This document shows positions 7,946 through 15,412 of a DNA stretch of 64,000 nt, piece by piece (position 1 is the first letter of the stretch; each line of letters begins with the position of its first letter). The notes under the pieces were generated by a model, which was not told the DNA's origin, searched no databases, and saw nothing but the letters and a program-made list of their open reading frames with translations. A program made the position numbers and the translations under genes. Origin of the DNA: Flavobacterium psychrolimnae (GTDB lineage: Bacteria; Bacteroidota; Bacteroidia; Flavobacteriales; Flavobacteriaceae); assembly GCF_003312425.1 (NCBI RefSeq), contig NZ_QNUX01000005.1, forward strand, positions 186,001 through 250,000, read 5' to 3'.

Positions 7946-8404
7946 TTACAATTGATGTTTTAATAATTTAACCTTATCAACCACTTCTTTTCCATAAAAA
8001 CGGATAATCTCCTCCTGCTCTATTTCAGTTCCTCGAGAAAAAATACGTTTAATAACAGCTACCTTATTTTGTTTCCAATCAATTTTATCAAAACTAGTAT
8101 CCCAAAACGTAACTTTTCTTAATTTGGAAAGATCGGGTTTATAAATACTGTCTTTCTTTGCTTCCTTTATGTCATAAAAAACCTGTAACGTCATCAGGAA
8201 ACCTTCCTCTAATTCCAGTTGTTCTTCTATCTTGAGAGACAAAGCAACATTCATCCGCCTGCTGCCCTTAATGATGGCGCTCAAAGTTTGAGCATGTTCA
8301 CCAATAGAAAGCGCAAATTGCCTTTGATTGAGGTTCCTTTTTTTCAATTCCCGCTCAACAAACTTACCGGGATGAATTCCTTTTATGATGTCAATTGTTT
8401 TCAT
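7946..8404 (-). CDS. XRE/HigA-like DNA-binding antitoxin with DUF6922-like C-terminus
   Basis: Predicted antitoxin and autoregulator of 152 residues. Residues 10-75 form a Cro/C1 helix-turn-helix of the HigA/VapI type (HPGKFVERELKKRNLNQRQF). Residues about 98-145 (KVTFWDTSFDKIDW, VIKRIFSRGTEIEQEEIIRFYG) resemble the DUF6922 domain I associate with AbiEii partners in Bacteroidota. It precedes the AbiEii toxin gene by 15 bases. A TATATTTG promoter box ends 6 bases before the ATG, and a perfect inverted repeat overlaps that box, consistent with self-repression and a nearly leaderless transcript. The classical AbiEi antitoxin fold is not visible. The DUF6922 name is from memory. Confidence 0.82.
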   Translation of the reverse strand: MKTIDIIKGIHPGKFVERELKKRNLNQRQFALSIGEHAQTLSAIIKGSRRMNVALSLKIEEQLELEEGFLMTLQVFYDIKEAKKDSIYKPDLSKLRKVTFWDTSFDKIDWKQNKVAVIKRIFSRGTEIEQEEIIRFYGKEVVDKVKLLKHQL

Positions 8405-8410
8405 AATACA

Positions 8411-8432
8411 AATATAAACAAAATTGTTTACA
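8411..8432 (-). promoter_or_regulatory. promoter and operator of the XRE-AbiEii operon
   Basis: TAAACAA (8417-8423) and TTGTTTA (8426-8432) form a perfect 7-bp inverted repeat with a 2-bp spacer. The minus-strand -7 element TATATTTG (8418-8411) overlaps its inner edge, and the ATG of the XRE gene follows 6 bases later. Binding there would block RNA polymerase. Confidence 0.65.
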
Positions 8433-8570
8433 TTTTTTAAGTTTGAAATTTAGAGGAAAATAATTGTACTCGTCGCTGAGGATTCTGATTGCTCAATTAA
8501 ATTTATTCCATTCTATAACTTTCTAAATTACAATACAAATAATTCGTAATAAATTAATTACATTAGCGGA

Positions 8571-8663
8571 ACGATAAAATGCTATTTGTAGCGCAAAGCA
8601 ACCTGATTTTGGGTGGATATGCGCTAGTTTGTAGCGGGTATATACAAGTTGTGCAACAGTTTA
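8571..8663. repeat. hairpin-forming element A, upstream edge of the first cassette-like unit
   Basis: GCTA-TTTG-TAGCGC (8581-8594) and GCGCTA-GTTTG-TAGC (8621-8635) are complementary in two arms around unpaired bases. The element ends with GTTGTGCAACAGTTTA (8648-8663), whose reverse complement recurs, with three mismatches, at the downstream edge of the next gene (9421-9436). Such elements resemble integron attC sites in design, but the canonical RYYYAAC/GTTRRRY pair is not clearly present. Confidence 0.5.
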
Positions 8664-8675
8664 GAAAACACATAT

Positions 8676-9422
8676 ATGAGAAAAATAACAATTGTTCTAT
8701 TACTTTTTATTTCAAGCAAGACTTTATCGCAGAATAACGATACAATTAACCTTTCCAAAATTAAATTTTGTGAATTAACAATTAATGATTTAAAGAGTGA
8801 AGATGCCGAATTAAAAGAAGTAAGTCTTGAAGAAATGGACTTATGTTCTGATGGTTTTGTTCAAGATGGTAGATTTGAAAATAGAATTGGATATGAAAGT
8901 AAATTGTATCCTGGTGTGATTTTTCAAAAATATCAATCCGACAATAATATTATTGCAAAAATCCACTTAACAAGAGTATTTAAAGGATTTCTTCCCGACG
9001 GAAATTATGTTGAAATAAAAACTTTAAAAGCGGAAGATATTATAAAAAAATATAACTCATTAAACTCATGGACTTCTAGAGGTTGTTCTGATTATTATGG
9101 AATAAAAAAAGATGATCAAATTTATTTCTATGTAAAAATCTACAAAGACAAAAAACCTCAATATACTGTTGACGAAAAATATTATACCGGACAGTTTATA
9201 CAGGGAATAGACATTGTTTCTAATTGTTATTCTTACTACGAAAAGACAAAAATTAATCCACTTTATATTGTCGACGGAAAAGAGACAACTGAAGAAATAA
9301 TCAGAAATTTAAAACCCGCAGATGTGGACTCTATAACTGTTTTGAAAGATAGAAATGCAATCGATAAATATGGCGAAAAAGGTAAAGGTGGTGTAATTGA
9401 AATTTACCTTAAGAAGAAATAA
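8676..9422 (+). CDS. secreted protein with a TonB-receptor-plug-like C-terminus
   Basis: A 248-residue protein with an N-terminal signal peptide (MRKITIVLLLFISSKTLSQ). A TTG 27 bases upstream would extend the frame, but that lies inside the repeat element, so the ATG at 8676 is chosen. The middle part matches no family I recognise. The last 50 residues (PLYIVDGKETTEEI, ADVDSITVLKDRNAIDKYG, KGGVIEIYLKKK) copy the signature of the plug of SusC-type receptors, also found at the ends of BlaR1-like proteins in this phylum. No barrel or membrane helix follows. The gene forms the first of three single-gene units separated by hairpin elements, with related inverted repeats at its edges. Function unknown. 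Confidence 0.75.
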   Translation: MRKITIVLLLFISSKTLSQNNDTINLSKIKFCELTINDLKSEDAELKEVSLEEMDLCSDGFVQDGRFENRIGYESKLYPGVIFQKYQSDNNIIAKIHLTRVFKGFLPDGNYVEIKTLKAEDIIKKYNSLNSWTSRGCSDYYGIKKDDQIYFYVKIYKDKKPQYTVDEKYYTGQFIQGIDIVSNCYSYYEKTKINPLYIVDGKETTEEIIRNLKPADVDSITVLKDRNAIDKYGEKGKGGVIEIYLKKK

Positions 9423-9562
9423 AACCGTTGCATAACAGCTGTTTTGATATAGCTGGAGTTTAGTGGAATTACTGGTTCGCATCAAGTTTTCGTTAAGCCG
9501 AAAATTGAGCGGTTACTAACTTCCAGCCATCTCAAAGTGGCATAACGTCAGCGACAAGCAAC
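9421..9562. repeat. large imperfect hairpin element B between cassette-like units
   Basis: The segment ATAGCTGGAGTTTAGT (9448-9464) pairs imperfectly with ACTAACTTCCAGCCAT (9515-9530). An inner stem AGTTTTCG (9485-9492) / CGAAAATT (9499-9506) makes one long bulged hairpin. GCATAAC occurs at both edges as a direct repeat (9430-9436 and about 9540-9545). The element fills nearly all the space between two genes. Confidence 0.6.
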
Positions 9563-9578
9563 AAAAAAACCGAACATC

Positions 9579-10001
9579 ATGAGACATTTACAAATCTTAG
9601 GAACACTTTTACTGATTATTTTAATTTGCACTTCCTGTGCACAAATGCAAATTATGAAAACTGGAAATAAATCTGAAGACATGATGATTAGAATCTCCGA
9701 AATTCAAGTCGCTCCTGAACATTTAAGTGAATATATTTCAATCTTGAAAGAAGAAGCTGAAGCATCGGTTAGATTTGAATCTGGTGTAATTTCAATATAT
9801 CCAATGTTTCAAAAAGAAAATCTAACTGAAATTAGAATTCTGGAAATCTATGCAGACAAGAAAGCTTATGAATCGCATTTACAAACGCCACATTTCAAAC
9901 ATTACAAAACATCAACATTGAAAATGGTAAAGTCATTGAAATTGATAGATATGAATGCTATTGACAAAGAAACAATGCAACTGATATTTAAAAAACTATA
10001 G
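9579..10001 (+). CDS. lipoprotein with antibiotic-biosynthesis-monooxygenase (ABM) fold
   Basis: A 140-residue lipoprotein. The signal MRHLQILGTLLLIILICTSC ends in a lipobox with Cys20 as the lipid-bearing residue. The rest (IRISEIQVAPEHLSEYISILKEEAEASVRFESGVISIYPMF, then the helix ADKKAYESHLQTPHFKHYK) fits the dimeric ferredoxin-like ABM/YgiN family. Related proteins act as quinol monooxygenases or small-molecule degrading enzymes; no substrate can be assigned. It is the second unit in the cassette-like row, flanked by elements B and C. Confidence 0.8.
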   Translation: MRHLQILGTLLLIILICTSCAQMQIMKTGNKSEDMMIRISEIQVAPEHLSEYISILKEEAEASVRFESGVISIYPMFQKENLTEIRILEIYADKKAYESHLQTPHFKHYKTSTLKMVKSLKLIDMNAIDKETMQLIFKKL

Positions 10002-10190
10002 TAAATGACTGCTACTACAACGGATTTAGGCAATAGGCTTAATGGGAAGTTGGTTATGTATTTGGGAGAATTTGCTTCGCCTGTTCGCTGTCGCTCGGGT
10101 GGCAAGTCCGAAAATCGGGCTTAATTTAGTCATAAACCCGCCGTAGCGCCAGAAAGTTTTAGGCAATGCTAACGCAGACCGTAAAAACTA
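10002..10190. repeat. hairpin-rich element C between cassette-like units
   Basis: About 190 bases with a composition unlike the neighbouring genes. AAGTCCG and CGGGCTT (about 10104-10122) pair around AAAAT, and TTATG/CATAA segments on either side extend the fold. The right edge holds GTTTTAGGCAATGCT (10156-10170), which reappears reverse-complemented with one mismatch right after the next gene (11116-11130). Confidence 0.55.
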
Positions 10191-10214
10191 ACATAATTTT
10201 TATATTAAACCAAA

Positions 10215-11115
10215 ATGAATATTAATTTTTTTTCTAACTTATTTCTTTGGTTATTAGTAATCACTTTACCAGATATGGTATTTTCTCAATCGGCTGACTT
10301 TACCATTCAAGATATAACGTTTGAAAGTCAAGGCGTCACTCTTGCAGGCTCGATTTTAACGCCTAAAAAAGTATTAGCAGCAGTTGTAATTGTTCATGGA
10401 TCTGATCCTGTAAAAAGAAAAGTGGAGTTCGCTAAACGTCTTGCCAAAGAAGGTATTGCTGTATTGACATATGATAAACGTGGAGTTGGAGAATCTGGCG
10501 GTGTATATGTAGGACCAACTGTTGGCACGAATAATATTGACACTACAAATCTTAATTTATTATCTCACGATGCAAGTGCAGCAGTAAATACATTTCGAAC
10601 TTATTTGAAAGATAAAAAAAACACCAATTGGATTGGTTGGCTTCAGTCAAGCAGGATGGATAATCCCAATTGCTGCAAGTAAAAATCCACAAATAGAATT
10701 TATGGTTTTATTTAGTTGCCCTACAATTACAACTTTAGAACAACTTCGATTTCAGTTTTATACTAATGGAAACAATAAATTTTGGGAAAATCATACAGAA
10801 TCAGATGCTCTCGAACATACTAAAAATGACCCAGACAGGTATCAATTTACCACTACTGACCCAAAAAATTACTTGAATACTCTTTCAATTGCAGGACTTT
10901 GGCTTTTTGGTGAGAAAGATATCCAAATTCCCGTAAAATTGTGCATAGAGCAATTGAATACATTTAAAATTCAAGGCAAACCTTTCGAATATACTTTGTT
11001 TTCAACATTAGGACACAATACTTCTTCTGATAATATTACAGCACCTGTTGATATTTCAATTCAATGGATAAAACAGAAAGCTTTGAACATTAAAAAGTCT
11101 AAAAAATCAAAATAA
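10215..11115 (+). pseudogene. alpha/beta hydrolase, frameshifted
   Basis: A secreted alpha/beta hydrolase split into two frames: residues from MNINFFSNLFLW to NTNWIG in the first frame (10215 to about 10634), then VGFSQAGWIIPIAASKNP onward in another frame (about 10636-11115). The join lies at ATTGGTTGGC. Homologues would be expected to read IGLVGFSQAG, so loss of five bases between TTGGT repeats, or one extra base, explains it. The signal peptide, the HGS oxyanion segment, the nucleophile Ser in GFSQAG, the Asp in LFGEKD and the His in TLGHN all survive. The break is therefore recent, a sequencing error, or a programmed event. The gene has 15-bp inverted repeats at its edges. Confidence 0.85.
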
Positions 11116-11137
11116 AGCACTGCCTAAAACAGTAAGG
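11116..11137. repeat. element D, right-hand inverted repeat of the hydrolase unit
   Basis: AGCACTGCCTAAAAC at 11116-11130 starts directly after the hydrolase stop codon and is the reverse complement, with one mismatch, of GTTTTAGGCAATGCT at 10156-10170. The remaining sequence to 11289 has no clear hairpin or gene, so the row of units seems to end here. Confidence 0.65.
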
Positions 11138-11289
11138 AAACACTATTTATTTCATCAGTACTTATACTTTTATATTGTTTAAAGGAAAACTATTAGATTT
11201 ATTTCGTTGCTAAATATCATAAGCAAATTTTATAAAACCATAGTAACTTTTCGCGCTTGCCTGAACGCAACATTATAAAATTCAATCGC

Positions 11290-11670
11290 TTAACGCATCG
11301 CCTTAGTAGATTTTCCTACCGTCAAATAAACATGCGTATTGGGATACAGGAATTCAATTTTAGTTTTTTGCGTATTTATCCGCATTTCTAACTGGCCTTT
11401 CTCGTTTTCTAAAGTGTAAAACGAATAATTTTTATCTGGAGCAAAAACACCGGAGTCTACAATTTTATATTTCATTTTTGTAGCCGTGAGAAAGAAAACC
11501 ACAGTACGCTTTTGAGTGTCAAGGAACACAAATGAGTATTCATTCCCTACCGTATTGCATTCCCCTTTTTTGAAAGGTTGCTCGTCAATGCAATACCTTT
11601 GAACATTAAACACTTGTTCCTGAGCATACAAACTACCTGACAGCAACAACAAAAACATTATTTTTTTCAT
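11290..11670 (-). CDS. small secreted protein of unknown function
   Basis: A 126-residue protein with a signal peptide (MKKIMFLLLLSGSLYAQ). The mature part has two cysteines (RYCIDEQPFKKGECNT) that could form a disulfide and looks rich in beta strands. I recognise no family. It stands alone, convergent with the cassette-like row. Confidence 0.6.
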   Translation of the reverse strand: MKKIMFLLLLSGSLYAQEQVFNVQRYCIDEQPFKKGECNTVGNEYSFVFLDTQKRTVVFFLTATKMKYKIVDSGVFAPDKNYSFYTLENEKGQLEMRINTQKTKIEFLYPNTHVYLTVGKSTKAMR

Positions 11671-11933
11671 AAAATGTACTTGATTTTAGAATCCGGAATT
11701 GGAAACTCCTTTTTACCAATACAAAAGACAAGCCACATTTCTTTTTTGAAGAAAAAAGAATTCATAAAATCCCCAATTACTTTTGGCAGCATATCCTTAA
11801 AATAGAATTAAAAGGTTCATGAGTTCCTTTTCAATCCACATATTATTCGTAGTTTTGACCATAGCAATGCTTGTTGATTTTGTTTTATAATAATCCAAAA
11901 TAATAGGGCAAACAACTTTAAACTAAAATAATA

Positions 11934-12371
11934 ATGACTTCATTTAGTAAAGAATTATCTTTTCGTTGGTCTGATCTTGACCCTAATTTTCATGTTCGAC
12001 ACAGTGCTTATTATGACTTTGGCGCACAACATCGTATCGAAATTCTGGAAAATCTTGGATTAACTATGAAGGTTTTGCGTTCACAAAATTTTGGTCCAAT
12101 CTTATTCCGAGAGGAATGTGTTTTCAGAAAAGAAATACTGCTTTCAGATAAAATAGTTATGCATACCAAAATTTCTAAAATGAGACCAGATGCTTCACGC
12201 TGGTCAATAGTCCACGAATTTATGAATGACGACAATAAACTTTGTGCCACAATAACCGTGGATGGAGCCTGGATGGACACAAAACTGCGCAAAATAGCCG
12301 ACCCAACACCCGAAATAGCGATGGACGCTATTCGTAATTTCCCAAAAACTAATGATTTTCTAGAACTTTAA
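11934..12371 (+). CDS. acyl-CoA thioesterase, 4-hydroxybenzoyl-CoA thioesterase type
   Basis: A cytoplasmic hotdog-fold protein of 145 residues. The start FRWSDLDPNFHVRHSAYYDF is the family active-site segment, with D14 and D16 near the usual catalytic Asp and a His in place of the usual HVNN. The following region contains the long central helix and the strands FRKEILLSDKIVMHTKI and RWSIVHEFM. It would hydrolyse an acyl-CoA thioester of unknown chain type. The lipoprotein gene begins 4 bases after its stop codon, so the two are co-transcribed. Confidence 0.85.
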   Translation: MTSFSKELSFRWSDLDPNFHVRHSAYYDFGAQHRIEILENLGLTMKVLRSQNFGPILFREECVFRKEILLSDKIVMHTKISKMRPDASRWSIVHEFMNDDNKLCATITVDGAWMDTKLRKIADPTPEIAMDAIRNFPKTNDFLEL

Positions 12372-12375
12372 ATTT

Positions 12376-12690
12376 ATGAAACAATTTTTAAAAATTGCCA
12401 GCTGCTTATTAATCGTATTGGCACTGGCTGTAAGTTGCAGTCCGTTGCTAAACGCAAACACCACTGAATTCACTACCGGAAAAGTGCAGGAAATCGTAGT
12501 GGGCAAAGATGGCTATACCGCCAAATTAGCAACAACCGAAAATTCAATTTATTTGGTGACTATCAGTCGCGTCAATTTATTAGAACCAACACAATACAGA
12601 CAGGTTTCAACTGGAGAAACCATACAAGTGAAAGGAGATATTTTTAAAATTTCAGGCGTTAATCACATGACCGTGCGTGTGCTGAAATAG
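12376..12690 (+). CDS. small lipoprotein of unknown function
   Basis: A 104-residue protein whose signal ends in LALAVSC, with Cys21 as the lipidation site. The mature part is about 80 residues of predicted beta strands (TGKVQEIVVGKDGYTAKLA, IYLVTISRVNL, GETIQVKGDIFKI), reminiscent of a small OB-like barrel. It follows the thioesterase gene by 4 bases. No function can be named. Confidence 0.7.
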   Translation: MKQFLKIASCLLIVLALAVSCSPLLNANTTEFTTGKVQEIVVGKDGYTAKLATTENSIYLVTISRVNLLEPTQYRQVSTGETIQVKGDIFKISGVNHMTVRVLK

Positions 12691-12846
12691 CAAAGAATTA
12701 TCTTTTCATTATACTAAGAGCCTTGCGTGTTTTTCCAACGAGCGAAGGCTTTGTGACGGCTTAAAAAATCTCGGGATATTAGAATCATTTTCGCATTTCA
12801 AATCAAATAAGAATAGAAAGCGTAACGTTATTAGCATTCAAAAATC

Positions 12847-13431
12847 ATGAAAAACAGAGAATACTCCACCATTTACAGAATAATGCATTGGTCAATCGCC
12901 ATTTGCATGACTTTATTGCTTGTCACGATTTTTCTACGTTTGACGTGGATGAATAAAAATAATGTTGCGTTAATCATTCAAGACTATTTAGCGACTACAG
13001 ATCAAAAGTTGACGCAAGACCAACTCATTACGCTTGCCAAAAAAATAAGAAAACCCATGTGGGACTGGCATATTTATATTGGTTATGCTTTGGTAGGTTT
13101 GTATAGTATTCGGATTGCGCTTCCATTTTTTGGACAAATGAAATTCTCCAATCCGTTCAACAAAGATTTGGGAATTAAAGAAAAGTTCCAGTACTGGACG
13201 TATTTAGTTTTTTATGTTTGTGTCGCTATTTCATTGATTACCGGTTTAATTATTGTTTTAGGTCCAAAAAATCTAAAAGAACCGATGGAAGAAATTCACG
13301 TCCTTTCTATTTATTATTTATTGGCATTTATCGTGATTCACTTATCGGGTGTTTTCTTCTCTGAATTAACGACCCAAAAAGGATTAATTTCTAGAATTAT
13401 AAGTGGACCAACGAAGTCAGAAGAGAATTAA
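12847..13431 (+). CDS. cytochrome b561-like membrane protein
   Basis: A 194-residue integral membrane protein with four predicted helices. Histidines suited to bind two haems are H14 (IMHWSIA), H75 (WDWHIYIGY), H151 (EEIHVLSIYY) and H165 (FIVIHLSG), the arrangement of the bacterial cytochrome b561 / Ni-Fe hydrogenase b-subunit family. It would pass electrons between the quinone pool and a partner that is not encoded nearby. The next gene, an HMA-AraC regulator, lies 106 bases downstream. Confidence 0.85.
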   Translation: MKNREYSTIYRIMHWSIAICMTLLLVTIFLRLTWMNKNNVALIIQDYLATTDQKLTQDQLITLAKKIRKPMWDWHIYIGYALVGLYSIRIALPFFGQMKFSNPFNKDLGIKEKFQYWTYLVFYVCVAISLITGLIIVLGPKNLKEPMEEIHVLSIYYLLAFIVIHLSGVFFSELTTQKGLISRIISGPTKSEEN

Positions 13432-13537
13432 AAACAGAAAGCTTTTAGTAGTAAATTTTAACGCAAGCTGAATCATATAAAAAAGTAAATTGGTTGCAAA
13501 CTGTTGAATCCAAAATAATTAAAGTAAAAATTGGTTT

Positions 13538-14098
13538 ATGAAAATCTATGTCAAAAACATGGCGTGCGAAAGTTGTAAAATCTTTTTAAAAGAAGCTTTG
13601 GAAGAGCTCGATATCTCACCAATAAAGATAGAACTTGGCGAGGTTGAAGTCAAAGAAGTGCTTACAGAAAGCCAAAAAAAGAAACTGAACAGCAAAATCA
13701 AAAAAGCAGGATTAGAATTATTAGAAAAAAAACAAGGCATTCTGATTGAGAAAATCCGAACTGTAATTATTGATTATGTTTACAACTCCGATGAAAAACC
13801 AGTCATCAAATTCTCCGTTTTATTAAGCGAAAAATTAAATCACAGTTATACGTATCTGGCCAACTTTTTCTCTGAAGTAGAAGCCAGTACAATCGAACAA
13901 TATGTCATTTCACTGAAAGTGGAACGAATAAAAGAACTGATTCTTCTGGAAGAACTTACTCTTTCTGCCATAGCTTTCAAACTGCATTACAGCAGTGTTT
14001 CCCATTTGTCAAATCAGTTTAAAAAAGCAACCGGATTGACTCCTTCGCATTTTAAACGATTAAAAGAAAAAAGAAGAATAACCATTCAAAATATTTAA
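13538..14098 (+). CDS. AraC-family regulator with HMA-like metal-binding N-terminus
   Basis: A 186-residue fusion. Residues 1-65 look like a heavy-metal-associated ferredoxin-like domain: strand MKIYVKNM, then the MxCxxC motif MACESC with C10 and C13, a helix, and strand PIKIELGEVEVKE. Residues about 90-186 carry an AraC helix-turn-helix (LTLSAIAFKLHYSSVSHLSNQFKKATGLTPSHFK). The design suggests a regulator responding to a thiol-binding metal or redox state, but the ligand is unknown. It lies 77 bases upstream of the chromate transporter gene in the same direction and could control it or the upstream cytochrome b gene. Confidence 0.82.
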   Translation: MKIYVKNMACESCKIFLKEALEELDISPIKIELGEVEVKEVLTESQKKKLNSKIKKAGLELLEKKQGILIEKIRTVIIDYVYNSDEKPVIKFSVLLSEKLNHSYTYLANFFSEVEASTIEQYVISLKVERIKELILLEELTLSAIAFKLHYSSVSHLSNQFKKATGLTPSHFKRLKEKRRITIQNI

Positions 14099-14175
14099 TA
14101 AAAGACATTTCAGCATCTCTTAAACCAAATGCGACCTTGCTATTGCATTTCCTTTAACAAAAAAGATTCTAAAAA

Positions 14176-15306
14176 ATGCATCCTAATTCTGAAATAAAAG
14201 AAATCGCCAAGGTGTTCCTAAAGTTAGGATTTACTGCTTTTGGTGGTCCGGCGGCACATATTGCAATGATGCAGCAAGAGGTAGTTTCCAAACGAAAATG
14301 GCTTACCGAACAACATTTTTTAGACCTTATTGGTGCCACAAATTTAATTCCGGGACCCAACAGTACAGAAATGGCTATACATATTGGTCATGAACGCGGT
14401 GGTTGGAAAGGTCTGATTGTAGCCGGTCTTTGTTTTATTCTGCCAGCGGTTTTCATTACCGGATTTTTTGCATGGGGATACAAACAATATGGACAATTAC
14501 CGGAAATTCAACCTTTTATTTATGGCATAAAGCCCGCGATTATTGCAGTGATTCTGGCTGCCGTTTATCCTTTGGCCAAGAAATCACTGAAATCAATAAC
14601 ATTAGCTGTAATAGGAATTGTTGTGTTACTGCTGTCTTTGCTAGACTTCAATGAAATTTATTTGATGTTTGGAGCGGGATTTTTTGCTTTACTTTGGTAT
14701 ATCGTTCGAAATGAAAGGTTGAAAAGCACCACTGTTTTTCTACCCTTAACGCTGATGCAGGTTTCCACCACAACAGTTTTGACTGCCACCAACATGAATT
14801 TGTTTTGGATTTTCTTGAAAATTGGTGCGTTACTTTACGGAAGTGGTTATGTACTTTTTGCTTTTCTCGATGCTGAACTCGTGGCCACCGGACTGCTCAC
14901 CAGACAACAATTAATCGATGCCATTGCTGTGGGACAATTTACACCAGGTCCAGTTTTTTCTTCGGTGACATTTATAGGATACCAAATCAACGGTTTGTCC
15001 GGCGCCGTAGTTTCTACAATTGCCATTTTTTTGCCCTCTTTTGTATTTGTCGCATTACTCAATCCATTGGTAAAGAAAATGAGAGACTCAAAACCCTTTT
15101 CAGCATTTCTCGATGCGGTTAATGTAGCTTCTGTGGCTATCATAATTTCGGTTTGTTACGCCATGGGAAAAGATACCGTTACAGATTGGCGCACCATTTT
15201 AATCGCTATAATAAGCCTCGCCATTACTTTTGGTTTCAAAAAAATTAATAGTGCATTTATCGTTTTGGGCAGTTCCATTTTGGGTTATATGCTGACTCTT
15301 CTTTAA
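14176..15306 (+). CDS. chrA: chromate efflux transporter (CHR family)
   Basis: A 376-residue inner-membrane transporter with two homologous CHR halves. The first has FGGPAAHIAMMQQEVV and NLIPGPNSTEMAIHIGHERGGWKGL; the second has GQFTPGPVFSSVTFIGYQINGLSGA. Family members expel chromate. The length is slightly short of the usual 390-450 but complete. No chromate reductase gene is adjacent. The HMA-AraC regulator gene directly upstream is a plausible controller. Confidence 0.9.
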   Translation: MHPNSEIKEIAKVFLKLGFTAFGGPAAHIAMMQQEVVSKRKWLTEQHFLDLIGATNLIPGPNSTEMAIHIGHERGGWKGLIVAGLCFILPAVFITGFFAWGYKQYGQLPEIQPFIYGIKPAIIAVILAAVYPLAKKSLKSITLAVIGIVVLLLSLLDFNEIYLMFGAGFFALLWYIVRNERLKSTTVFLPLTLMQVSTTTVLTATNMNLFWIFLKIGALLYGSGYVLFAFLDAELVATGLLTRQQLIDAIAVGQFTPGPVFSSVTFIGYQINGLSGAVVSTIAIFLPSFVFVALLNPLVKKMRDSKPFSAFLDAVNVASVAIIISVCYAMGKDTVTDWRTILIAIISLAITFGFKKINSAFIVLGSSILGYMLTLL

Positions 15307-15412
15307 AAATAAAAATTAATTCGCTTCCCAAGTAATTGCCAACCATAAAGTTGTGTTTTTTTTTTATACTTTTATAGATGAATAAATAAACTATCAAACC
15401 AAAAAACCAAGA

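Noticed and set aside
8649..8675. TTG-start extension of the plug-like secreted protein
   Set aside because: It lies inside the flanking repeat element and would put nine residues before a perfectly good signal peptide.
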